This document shows, piece after piece, positions 31,401 through 43,400 of a DNA stretch of 64,000 nt. Source of the DNA: Cristatella mucedo (lineage: Eukaryota; Bryozoa; Phylactolaemata; Cristatellidae); assembly GCA_009760855.2 (NCBI GenBank), contig WPIO01000029.1, forward strand, positions 1,868,501-1,932,500, read 5' to 3'. The notes under the pieces are model-generated. The model saw only the letters and a list, made by a program, of their open reading frames with translations, was not told where the DNA came from and ran no database searches. The translations under genes and the position numbers were made by a program. Numbering within the stretch: the first letter of the stretch is position 1; each line of letters begins with the position of its first letter.

Positions 31401-34400
31401 TACAGCCTGTATCGACAACATTTACGATCGGGTGGTCACTAATTTCCTGAAGCTTAATGATGACAAGACCAACCTAGAAGCTATGGGAAAATATAGGGTC
31501 CCCTTAAGTTGCAAGACCAAGCCATTAATATTGATACGACTAGCATCACTACCGCTACGTCTGCCCGAAATCTAGGCGTCCTACCTTAACGAAGGCATTA
31601 GATTTCAAAATTTCTCCACTGTCAAGTCGGCCTATTTTCAGCTAAGGTATGTTGCCAATATCAAGGCCCGGTTAGATAGGAGTACAGCATCCAAACTAGC
31701 TCACGCTTTTGTGAAATTTCGTATAGATTATTATGATTTCCTTTATTTATTACTTCCTTTATTCACGGGCCAATGCCACTGGAGACAGCAACTGGTGAAA
31801 CACTCAGCAGCTCATCTGGTCATCAACAGAGTAGCTGCCATATCAACCTACTCCAGTTTGATCTTTGCTGGCTCCCTATCAAAAATCGAATCAATTTCAA
31901 GTTGCCAGACTGGCTAACAGGTCTCTTCAACTACTTTCACCAGCTTTTTAATTACACCTCCTAGCTCGTATACACCGTGCTCTCGCACTAACATTCCTCA
32001 GCCATCTAGTCATCTCGTGGTCACTCACACTACATTGAAATATTTTTGCGATCGACCCTTCAGTTTGTACGTATGCACCAAAAGTCTGGAACTTGTTTGT
32101 GGTTAAGGTCACTACCTGCAACGACCATGACTCCTTTGAGTCTCACCTAAAGATGTATCCGTTCCAGTCAACTTAACATTTGCCCCACTTAAATTGCCTT
32201 TTATGTTCCGATGTGCTTTGCATGCATGCCTGTACATGATTTGGTGCATATTATTAGCCAGACGTCTTACTAACTGGTAGCCATTAGTGTCTCCATACTT
32301 GCTTTAGCAAGCTGATCTTAGTATGATACTTATTTGCTGTCTCATGCTCAATACCATGCATGCCACTAACCCTCGGGTATTGATTTGGTTGCACCGAGTT
32401 GTAAAGCCTCTGGATAGAGTTAAGTTGTTTAGGGCACTATAAAAACGATACATTATTATTATTATCCCCCAATTCCAATGTGAAACATGCATACTGGCTA
32501 CATATTCATATTTGTGTGCTCGGGCAGCACCAATTGTGAACAATATAGCATTGCCTGCTGTCCAAATATTGCTTTGCAGGCCTGTGCCCATATGCCTAAC
32601 CTAGGCACTGCATGGTGACATAAGACTCTGTTATTAATGTTGTATACAACATCAGCATTGACTTCCATGCTTATGATGCATCCAAACTTCCATAGCCCAC
32701 ATCACATCAGTGCACGCTAGCAGTACGTGCACATGCCTGTGTTGTCTACCAGTCCCAACATTATAGTGATGTGAAGTGACAGAAGCTCCCAACTGATGAC
32801 ATTTGTTCCCCCATAATATGTCATGATGGCTGAAATTACCCCAGCTTATGCTGATAATATATGTACGCTATACGTATGTGGCTTCAGATTCCCACACTTG
32901 CATGCCAAGCTCCATCCTCTGCCTGAGGTAACAATACATAAGCAGTACCAAATGATTAGACCACACGTCCCACACTCTCCATTTAGATGCATCCCGTTGT
33001 ATGACAAGTACTGCCATTTGCTTGCCATAATAACTTAATATGCAAGTGTTTTACTGTCGTCGTAAATTTCCATTGCCAAGCATTCCTCAGTTGAGTACCA
33101 ACATGCAGACAGAGGTCCGAACCAAGCCTAATTGTCATTGGGGTGTCCAAATATTTAAAAGACTAGCTGAGCAACTTGCAGTATGTGTAAGGTGCCAAGA
33201 AGAAACTAAGCTCTCCCTGAGGGTGTTTTACACATGATTGATTTGCAGATCTTCCTACAGCCGGACTGCCTGATCATGTAGAATAGCATGTACTAAACGT
33301 GACCATTATAGTCAAACTAAGTAGGTAGGGGTACATCTTTGCAGCTTTGTGGTGGGAGGTCGACGAAGCTGCTGCCAAGAGCCAGACCATGATCAAGCAG
33401 CAGAGAAGTTCTCATCTCCTGTCTTTGTCTGCAAGCTATTAAGATGATCAGTTCTACATAGCGGCTAAGCAGATTAAATGCCACTGGCGTGCTCCACTAG
33501 CTGCACCGGTCATGCCAAGTACCTCAGAGGTCAGTATTTTAGTCCAACCATGGGCTCTGCACCTAAATATGACCCAATTACTTTAGTAGGCTGGCACTGC
33601 AATGCACACGATATTGAAACCACATACTACATATAGCGACTGCAACTGAGTAGTCAAAAGCATTAGCAACCACCTCCCTCCACCTAGCATCCACTAGTTT
33701 CAACAAATATGACTGCATGTTCAACGACATCACAGAGAAGGAGGTTGCTAAGATTTTATTGGGGCCTTCCATATTATCCCTTGTATTAATTATGACACTT
33801 CATTCACAAAGATGATCATTACAGCGATACACCCATCCTAATCTCGTATGGGGGTAGGTTCAGCAGTCATATCCTTAATGGCTGGCTGAGTCCAAACATA
33901 CCGGACAGCTGTTGAGAAGCAGAGAAGGCCGCGGTCTCCTGCCCATGGCCCCACCAAGTTGGTCCTTCCCAACTGCAACCCTGCACCAGCCCTTACCCAC
34001 ATCAACCAATAACATGGCAGCAATTTCGGGAGATTGGCATAAAGAACATCTGCCATTGTAGATGCAGCAATATTCGTGCTGGAAATTCTTTATTAATGCC
34101 CCTGAATGGGCAAGGCACCCTTGACTATGCCCCTGATGGGCAAATACGCCCTCGAGGCATTTTTCGGAAGTGCTCCCCATGCTAATGCTTTATTTCACTA
34201 CCCCCTTCAACATTATTCATGAGCACCCTCGTGTTGGAAACTGCTATTTCCACGGTCAGTAGTTGTGTAGGTGGGTGGCAGGTGATCCGAGGAAAAAGAC
34301 CTCAAACTGACGTCATCCAATATGGAAAACGTAAGTGGCAATCTGCATGGTTAGTACATTTATCACTGAACACGACGTTGAAGGAACTAAAAGTGTACCT

Positions 34401-37400
34401 TTAACACTGATGCTCCTTAGGTCTGTGACCTTCATGAGCAGCTTTGCAAAAAGTAAGTGCTCACATGGCCGGCGCCAGAGCAAATAGTGCTTCAGGACTT
34501 CGATCAGTTTCTCCTGATGCTTCTCCACTTTGTCCCCGTCTTGTAGACCATACCGATCTACAAGACATATGTCGGATGGTTTCCCCCATCACTGCTACGG
34601 ATCCATGCTATCGCTGCACTGCACGAAACTCCGTGTATAAATCAGCAAACATTAGCTACAATCGCAGTTCAGCTTACAGAACGTCGACTATATTATACAA
34701 TATGCCATCACTACTTACATGCTCCCAAGTGTACTCATGTTGGCATTTATTAACTCAAAAACATGTTAAATGTCAAAGCAAGCAAAAGAAGTACGCCTGG
34801 ACTAAAAATCCCTATTGATTGCCAGATCTGATCATCAAGCAATCAAAGAGATAAGTAAACTTGTTTCTCATAGTTATTTACAGCAAGTACAAGTCAAAGC
34901 CAAATGAGGAGCAAGCATACAAATCCTTACACATAGCAGACATGTTTATTTCGACTAAGATTGTATAATGCATAGTATTATGTGCAATCGGGCAGTCCCA
35001 ACAGCACGAAGATCTGTGCATCAATTTTAAGACCAAATGATTGCACGAACCAACTGTGTCGTCTGAATGATTGTAGGTGAGTGATCTGTAGCCTTGATAT
35101 CCCGCCGAGACTCTCTTCCTCGATAAGGAGAAACGCCTTGTATTACAAATGGACATTTCTCGTGAGTTCCTTTATATTGAAGGCCTGTACGACTGTTCCT
35201 CCGAAATAACTCCAACAAAACACGAACTAACGACACAAATATGGTGCTGAGTGCATTAGTACCATAATAATAGCTGACTGTATAACTACCATAATAGTAA
35301 TACTAGCATACACTCAAACGAAAAAGTATTTAGACGACTGAGGCAGCCGAAATGACGGCTGCTTACTTGGCTGCATTTTGAGAAAATACCGAATATGGCT
35401 GTCACCAAAAGTATGTGCAGCGGTTGCAATTAGAAACGGCAACAAGTTCCTGCAATTGTCATATATAACGCTTCATTTATTAAGTTGTTGAGACGTTGCA
35501 CATCTCCTATTTGCACCGACCTGTCTGCCCACCCTGGCATAGAGCTGATCAAATGCTCACAAACATCGGCCGTTATGATACCCCAGACTCATTATGTGTT
35601 CAAAACGTGCATCAGCGAATTTGATAAGGACGGCCAGTTGCCATAATCTTTGCTCGACCTCATTCTACAAATGCTCGATTGGGTCAAGGTCCAGAGAGTC
35701 CGAGGCTCGGCCAGCCCACACCGTAACAGGAGGATAACCGATCTCAAATAAATTGCCAAAAAATCCCCTGAGGGCCCAAATGTTTTGCATCATTGTCGTG
35801 TTTGAAAATATAATCCTGTCCACGATGTGGCATCGTACCTGGAAGCCCAACGTTTTGAAGACTTTAAATTACAGTCTTGAATCATTATGCTTCGTGTGCG
35901 ATGCAAGACTCCTAGGTATTTCTTGCTGAAGCACTCTCATACCATGCCATACCCCCAATTTGACAGTTGGCTGCAAGCATTTGGGTGAGTGTGCTTTGTT
36001 GGATCGCCGATGCATGTAAAGCCTTCTCTTGCCGTTCGAAAAGACCCTGAATTTACTGCCCTCACTCTATACAACTTTACCCAAATTTTCAGCAAGCCAT
36101 TAGAGCCAAGCATTTGTCCCCTGTAAACGGCTTACCCTATTCTTCGAGGACAGAAGCGGTTACCTCTTTGCAACTCGAGAATGCAGACCTGTGTCATTTA
36201 ACTGCCTTCTGACGATACCACGGCTAACTCGCTTCCCAGAGGATGCTCTCAGACTTTGAGCATGAGCTTGTGCCGAAGCAAAATGGTCCTTTAACACCTT
36301 CAACCTTAGGATGGTGTTTTCTTGCCTGGTGGTAGCGCAGGACGGGCCTGACCGAGATGCATTTTCACGGCTCCCAGTCTTCACTACTTTCCTCACGTTA
36401 TATGCAACCATACTCTTCAATATTGATAGAGTAGAAGTAATTTTACCATAGAAGTGCCCAACCTCGTAAAGTTCCACAATTTTGCCCCTTACGGAACTTT
36501 GCAATGCGGCAAAATTGCATTACAAACCGGCATGACAGGTAGTTTTTCCCCAGCAAAATTAACAGTGCTCAATGGGTTGGCTTTACACTTCAGGTTCTGG
36601 TGCCGGCTGATGAAGGGGTCGCTTCTCGATGCTCCTTTCATGGCACATCCCGACATTTTTTTAAAGAGGGTTACAAGATTTCCTTTACTGATTTTATGCC
36701 TATTGTCCACATCTTGCATCATTGTCATTGCAATTCATGCTTGATCAATAATTAGCAGCTATAATCTTCATCCCGGCTCAGGTCCAGTCAAGAGTTTAGG
36801 AAAAGCACCTAATCGAGAAAATCTAGACCACCGAAATGCTTTTGTGTTTGAGTGTAAGGGAATCATACCAATTGGTTAGTGATAACGTGCAAGTGTCAGC
36901 ACTCATAAGCACAGTAATAATAATTCACATGAACCCAGAAAAGGCTGTAAAGAACGGATGAGCTTTTAGCTTCTTTTTAAATGTCATGAAGTTAGTGGAT
37001 GTCATGACATCATTTGGGAGTGGGTTGCTTTGGAAGCATACGAACTAAAAGAACAGTCCCCAAAGGACTAGATAAGGGTTAAAGGCATTGCTAAACCACT
37101 CAAGTCACAAAAGCAGGTAGTATGATACATGGCCTGGTGTGAACTTACTGTTTCCTAGTAGCTATGGATCATCCATGCGTGGACAAGGATAGAAACCACG
37201 AGAAGTCATAACAAACGGTCACCTAAAAGCTTGTCTTCGGCAGCACACCATCAAGGAGGGTGAGATGACCACTTTTCCATTCAAAAGCAAATTGACGTCG
37301 TGTCTTCTGCTTGCCACAGGCGTACCAAAGAAACTTAATAACGATGCCTTCTTTCTTCTTACTGCACACAAACAGCTTAGATGAAGATCGGCAATGGCAT

Positions 37401-40400
37401 GGAGAGAGAAACTAACTCTATGGGAATGTTTGTACACTAAAAAACATGCCTGAAAGTCTACATATCCGATTTCACAGCAGAAAAATTTGCGAAATTGGCA
37501 ATGTTTACTTGTAAATGTAATGCAATCGGAACGCAGTGGTAATAGCAACAGCATTGGTAGACAAGTTTTAAACTTATTAGGAAGACACTAAACTGAAAGA
37601 CATGAAACTGGGGAAATAAACTATATTACCCGGTCTGAATATCTGACAGCCCCTGAACTTGAGCTTCAATATCGATGCTATGGAAAAACATGAAGGGTGA
37701 CACGGTAAAAGAGCCCACCTCCTCGTTTGCGATATGAATGAATATGAACTAATGCTGCGCCGAAGGCCCAGTGAACATCGGGTGCTTTGCAAGCACAAGG
37801 GCAAGTTGTCTTGCAATCGGGAAGTCCACGGCTACAGTTTGCCCAAATGCATTAGGAGGCTAGCATCTATACAAGGCCAGAGAGCTTGAAGGTATAACTG
37901 AAGCACAAAAGAGTGGCCACTGCCGAGACTCCATCTTGCACAACATAAAGTGTATGTCTTAAAAGCACGTATGGGGTATTAGAGCTATGCGCTGACCTGA
38001 GTAAGTCTCTATCAATAAAAATAACAAATAAGTTGCCATCCAACTTTTAAGTTATCCAGCTAGGAAGTTGCTCGAAGAACTGGGGTGGGCCGACAGCCAT
38101 GGTCAAAGTGCAGTGACAGCAAGGGCACGCTGGCTGCAAGAGCCTCAGACAACAACTGCCAACTATTGCCCATCTCGGCACGACTCAGAGGGGACTTTGA
38201 AGGGCTAGCTAGCAGTCAATCCAGGCGCAACTCGGAGGCTAATACGAAGAAATATTTCTATGAAAATTGCAGTTTATCCTGCGGGAGTAATACTCGTTGC
38301 AGCAAGTCCAACATGGTAGCAGCAGCACTAAACCCTAAATCCTGAAATCGATACCCCAAAATTCATGTTACACGTGCTTTTCGCACCATAACTACCTGCA
38401 TGATCATAGGATTTTGCTACTCTTTCAATGTGGCTGTTCTGGCCATGGCATGATTTAAAAAACTAACAGCAATTACGCATAAAACTTGCATTACTCAGAA
38501 AATGGAACGCCTAACACTCACAGTAGGTTCGGCCAGCATTTCTCATGTGGCATCTGCATACAATCTGGCCATCTTCTTGGAAAGTCACCTTAAATGACTA
38601 CACTAGACGAACCTCTTAATAGACGACCACATCGGCTCAATAGTCGAGTATGCCTACTTTCAGCCTTTATCCTTGCAAATATTCGAGCCTACTTAGATAA
38701 GGATGATAGCACAGCTAAGCTGGTCCGTGCATTGCAGTTGTGACATCCCACTTGACTCCCATAATTCAGTATTCTAAGGTCTTCCTTTCAGTGCAATGGT
38801 ATGCCTATAGTTGCAGCTATCTGTAATCAACGTCACTCCTACCATATGTATGCCTCTTTTAGCAGACACAGACTGGCTCCCCATAAAGCAGCCCATATAC
38901 TCCAAGGTTCTCCCACTCCATTTTAGGTCCCTTCATTTTCTTGCTCCAGCCCACCTATCAAAAAATACTCCTTTATCGGGCTTTGCATTGCACAGCCTGC
39001 TCTTCTGACACAAATCGTGTAGCGGTGATCTGACCAACCTCAAATCCGTTAGAGACCGTGCATTCAGTTTGTATGCCCCCAAAGCCTGGAACTCATTCCC
39101 GACTGACGTCATGACATCCACTGACTTACTATAGTACCACCGATTAGTGAGACATATGGCTAGTAACTAAATCATCGGAATCATCCGCAGGTACACACGT
39201 AAAGCACAACGAATCAGAAACACGTATAAGTTCACTGGGGCAAAGAGAAAGCTCACCGGAACAGATGCCTCTTTAGCTGAGACGTATGGAGGCAAGGTCC
39301 TTGACATGGCAAACACTTAATCACCACCTGTACCTCAGAGCATTAGCTGGGTTTGCATGAATTTCCTTTCTGCGCTAACGCTAGGTGGCACTGTCCATGT
39401 TATCACTAACCAATGGAGATGCTTCCTTTCTAGTATGTCTAAAGTACCTTAAGAGATACAGTTCATGCTATGAAAATATCATGTTATTTTTATCACCAGG
39501 AACAGATATACGTCGACATCTTAACTGGGCTAGGCACTGATCTGGAAATAATCTCTTACAAACCTTGGGAGATCAGAGCTCTAATCACCAATTGAGCAGA
39601 AACTTGAAACACTTCCCCATTTCCGGATTATATCATATTTCGGCGAATTGCCTCTTGAAACTCTTTTTAGTGCTTTTGTACGGATGAAAACACATTGGCT
39701 TTTACAGGGGTTGATTCATTTGGGTTGATTACATTGCAGAGCATGTAGCACTGCATCCAAGGATTGTTATTATTCGTTGGTTTGGGACTCATTTAAAATA
39801 TTTGCCGGAGCGCCAGCAATGGAGCCCAGTTGATAGGGCCAGTATGCTGCTTATTTAAAAAACCACCACTACCAAATGTAGTTACCATTCGTAATATCTA
39901 CTCATTTCTCTACCCTTTTAAGTAGTCATTTTTTGAAGACTTCAGGGTAAATACATGCTAATTTTGATTCATATGCCATTCTTTCTGACAAAATGTGAAC
40001 CGCAAGATGCGAATTTGTCAGTCTTCTCATAGGAAAGGGGTTGGCTTCGAGTTGAAAAATAATGTTTGCATGGAATAATGGCCACTGTCTACACTTATGA
40101 TGCAAAAGATATTAGGAAATAACATTTACTATCTAATGACAAAAAATTATTTACACATTGTACTACTCAAGCACAAGAGTTCATGAGCCTACCATTTTCT
40201 GAGCTGTCTGAGCTACAGAGAAGAGTGTGGTGCAAGTAGACGATATGCAGGTTTTTTGGAACACGTTGGATATGCTGCCTGAAAATGTCTGGGCGATTTA
40301 GGCTTTATTTTGTGGATAACTCCAATGAGTGACAAGCCCATTTTCGGATAGTGATGACGTTTGCATTTGGAGTAACAGAGAAAGAATGAATCGAGCTACA

Positions 40401-43400
40401 ATATGAGAATGAGCTGAAGCCAAATTTTAAGGAGGCGCACACTGAGTTTACGCCAAAGAATTAAATCAAAGATCACCATCCAGTTCTATGAACAGAAGCT
40501 AGGAAACATCGGTATTCCAACTTCTCTCTTTGCTCAGATGTAAACTCACTATAACAAAATATGCGAACACATTGTGAAAGTAGTATCTCTTCAATACTCC
40601 TACCGGTCATATTAAGTATATCTTAGATAGCGAATTTGTTAGCAAAAGTGATTATAAGACAGGAAATAGCTATCTGATTTTGAACAAGCAGCATCATTAC
40701 GATCAAGATCGTCTAGTTTTGAAGCAATTACATTAAAAAAAATTGAATGATTGCAAAATGAACTGTCAATGCTTTGAGTTGTATTTGTGTTATTATCTTC
40801 TTTACTGTGTCATTCAAAGCGCTAGACCGAATCATGCTTCATAGAGTAGGTTAGAGTGCACTGTGGCTGAGTTTCTAGAACCGAGTTAGGTGCACTAAGA
40901 AGATTTGGAACCACAACAATAGACAATACTTGCATCGCCTAAGGACATGGGAACATGGAGGTCAGCTAGTAGTCAGCTAGTCCTGGCCTGCCCTTGGACC
41001 GACCTGGAGGGGTGCGTTGGGAAACCAAGCCACTTGAAATGCCCCTTCACCTTCCTATGATTGGCTGCCTCTGGAAAGGTCAAGCTCTGCCCCAATGCTT
41101 GTCTTAAAAAATCCTGGCTATGCCAATGGCCAAGGACGATATAAGAAGCTATTCGAAATCAAAAGAAAAAATGTACTTTTCCTGTATATCCGACAGAAAT
41201 TTCTTTCGAACAGGGCAAGGAAGGAACCGTCCTGCATTCCGGAAACAGAGAAGGTCAAAGATACAAAAAATTGCTCATGAGCCCAACACTTGATGCAAGT
41301 AGCAAATGAAAACCGCATTTTCAGAAAGCGAATGTAGAACTGACATTAAAATACCAGAAATCAATGCACCGAAAAAGAAACCATGGGTATTGCTACATAC
41401 AGAACTTCTGGCACCACAACACCACAGTATAGGTATGATTACACAAAAATCTAATTTCAGAGTATGTGATGGAGACAAGCATCAAAGTCATTTATCAATA
41501 TATACATGCAAACTATTGCGATGCAATCACTAACACTGGTGAACTGTCATTTTTTAGAACTCAGATGGATCCAAAGCTCCGGAACAGTCTATAAAAGACA
41601 GCAATTACATATAGCTAAAACTATGACTCGACAACAAGCTCCTAAAGTCATGCGCAATTGAAATCAGGGCCATGCTTTAGCAGGCAAATAGGATCATAGC
41701 AGGTAAATAGACTGCAGTGTAGAGTTTCTTTTAAAGTAGTCACCCACAGTCTAGTTTTATTCACTTTATCTATTGACTCAGTTACACAGTAACGATTTCC
41801 AGTTCTGCTGATGCTACTGGATAATACTAAGCAATACTCTGCCATTTGTCAGATGAAACCGGGGAATCAAGGAATGGGCGATTCTATATTGAACTGTTTA
41901 TGGGGCCATCAAGGCAAGAAATGCGAGGGTCCTAGTTCTTCACGAGGTACTCACAGCTCACTTCAATAGCATAGCGCATTATTGTCAGTTCATTAATGCA
42001 GATTTACTGTGAACGAATGGATTGACGAAGTTCTACAGCTAGGACATACTTTGTCTTCATTCCACGTCCTCCCTTCTACCTCTGCTCGGTCTGCCCTTCG
42101 GTCCCAACCTTCACGTAGGCATGGCATGTCTGTTTCTAAATTATCCGTAACTCGGTATAAAAAAGGGGAATTCCTACGGCTTTATCACAAGTGAATACTA
42201 ATTTGTGGCGACCAAGTGGGGGCATAGGGAAGCACCCTTCAGGTTCATGCCCTCGGTCACCTGCACCCATACGCAATTTCGCTTGCTGTGCTGATGCCAG
42301 CCTCTTAGGCAAGAGTAACCCATGTGCATCAATGGTGCAACACAGCGTTCTCTGAGGGCGCTTTATCAAGTGCAATATTATCCAACCGATGAAGTCCTCA
42401 CCAGCTTTGAGCGGTGTTGCCACATTTTCGGGTATGAAAAAGGAAAAGGCAGCAGATCACACTGCCGAACCCACACACATATGGAAGGGGCCGAATGTTA
42501 TATCTCGGCTAGAATATTAATGAGAGAGAACAGAGCACAACAACTAAACAAACTTCGGAAGAGTAGGCTGCACAGCAGCATGAAGACCAAGTACAGGTGA
42601 CCAGGTTGGCAGAGCCTTTGAGCAGACATAAAAAAGCACACCAAGAACAGGCAGTGCATCTCTGGCGTTGGTCGTTGGCTGGGACACTTATCATGCTGGG
42701 AAAGCAGGTCGGCTCCTATGCCTGCTATTTAGAAAAAACATGCAGGATTTTGTCTTGAACAAGTGAATTACATTCAGTTTTAGCCCTGTGGTAAGGTGCT
42801 CACACTTCGCGGCCCAGGACCGTGGGTTCGAATCATGCAGCCTGCAATCATTTATTCGTTCATTTATTTATTCAGTCGTGCAGCATGCAATCCCTTTACT
42901 GCCAGATGCAAACGACAGTGATAGCCACTCTTTTGCTGCCATATAAATGAGGCTGTTGGGCCGCCAGACTTTTCATAATTTACCTTGTTTACCATAGGGT
43001 CATTGCACTGCACTGTGCATGTGGTTAACGGCTCAGCCAAAAGTAGGCCTCTTTCTAATTTAGATTTTGACAGCGATACACGACTCAAACATGATTGGTG
43101 CGTAGAGCATGGATACTGCAGTGTCTTTTGGTCGGGCTATTGGCTCAGTTGTATTTGTGTGGTTTTTTTGGCTTCTAGTAAGGCACGACAAAAACGCAGC
43201 CTTTCATTTGCAACAACATAAATGGAAAGTCTTCGGGCATCTTATCCCAGGGGGCACAGTGCCGGTTTGCCGGAGGTGGCTGCTACATGCTTAGCTTTAT
43301 AAGGTGCCCATATGGAGATGTCTTCTTGCACATCCTCGTACAATTTCTCGACAAAACAGACCCCTGGTCGGCCTGTTCGTTGAACACAGCTGCAATCGAG

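Larger units (their letters stand above)
25429..34398 (-). other. RAR last intron (9.0 kb)
   Basis: Separates the AF-2 exon from the helix 9-10 exon. It holds SINE B copies (25.86-26.01 and 27.14-27.27 kb), a Tc1-like fragment (26.4-26.8 kb), LINE-1 copies (28.84-29.50 and 31.03-32.47 kb) and an unidentified plus-strand exon-like stretch (29,985-30,132). Nothing recognised in 27.3-28.8 or 32.5-34.4 kb apart from a LINE-tail-like scrap near 33.2 kb. Confidence 0.85.

Noticed and set aside
34540-34541. Alternative acceptor TACAAG for RAR exon f
   Set aside because: It keeps frame but has no pyrimidine tract and deletes six residues that align with all RARs; the upstream CTTGTAG fits better.
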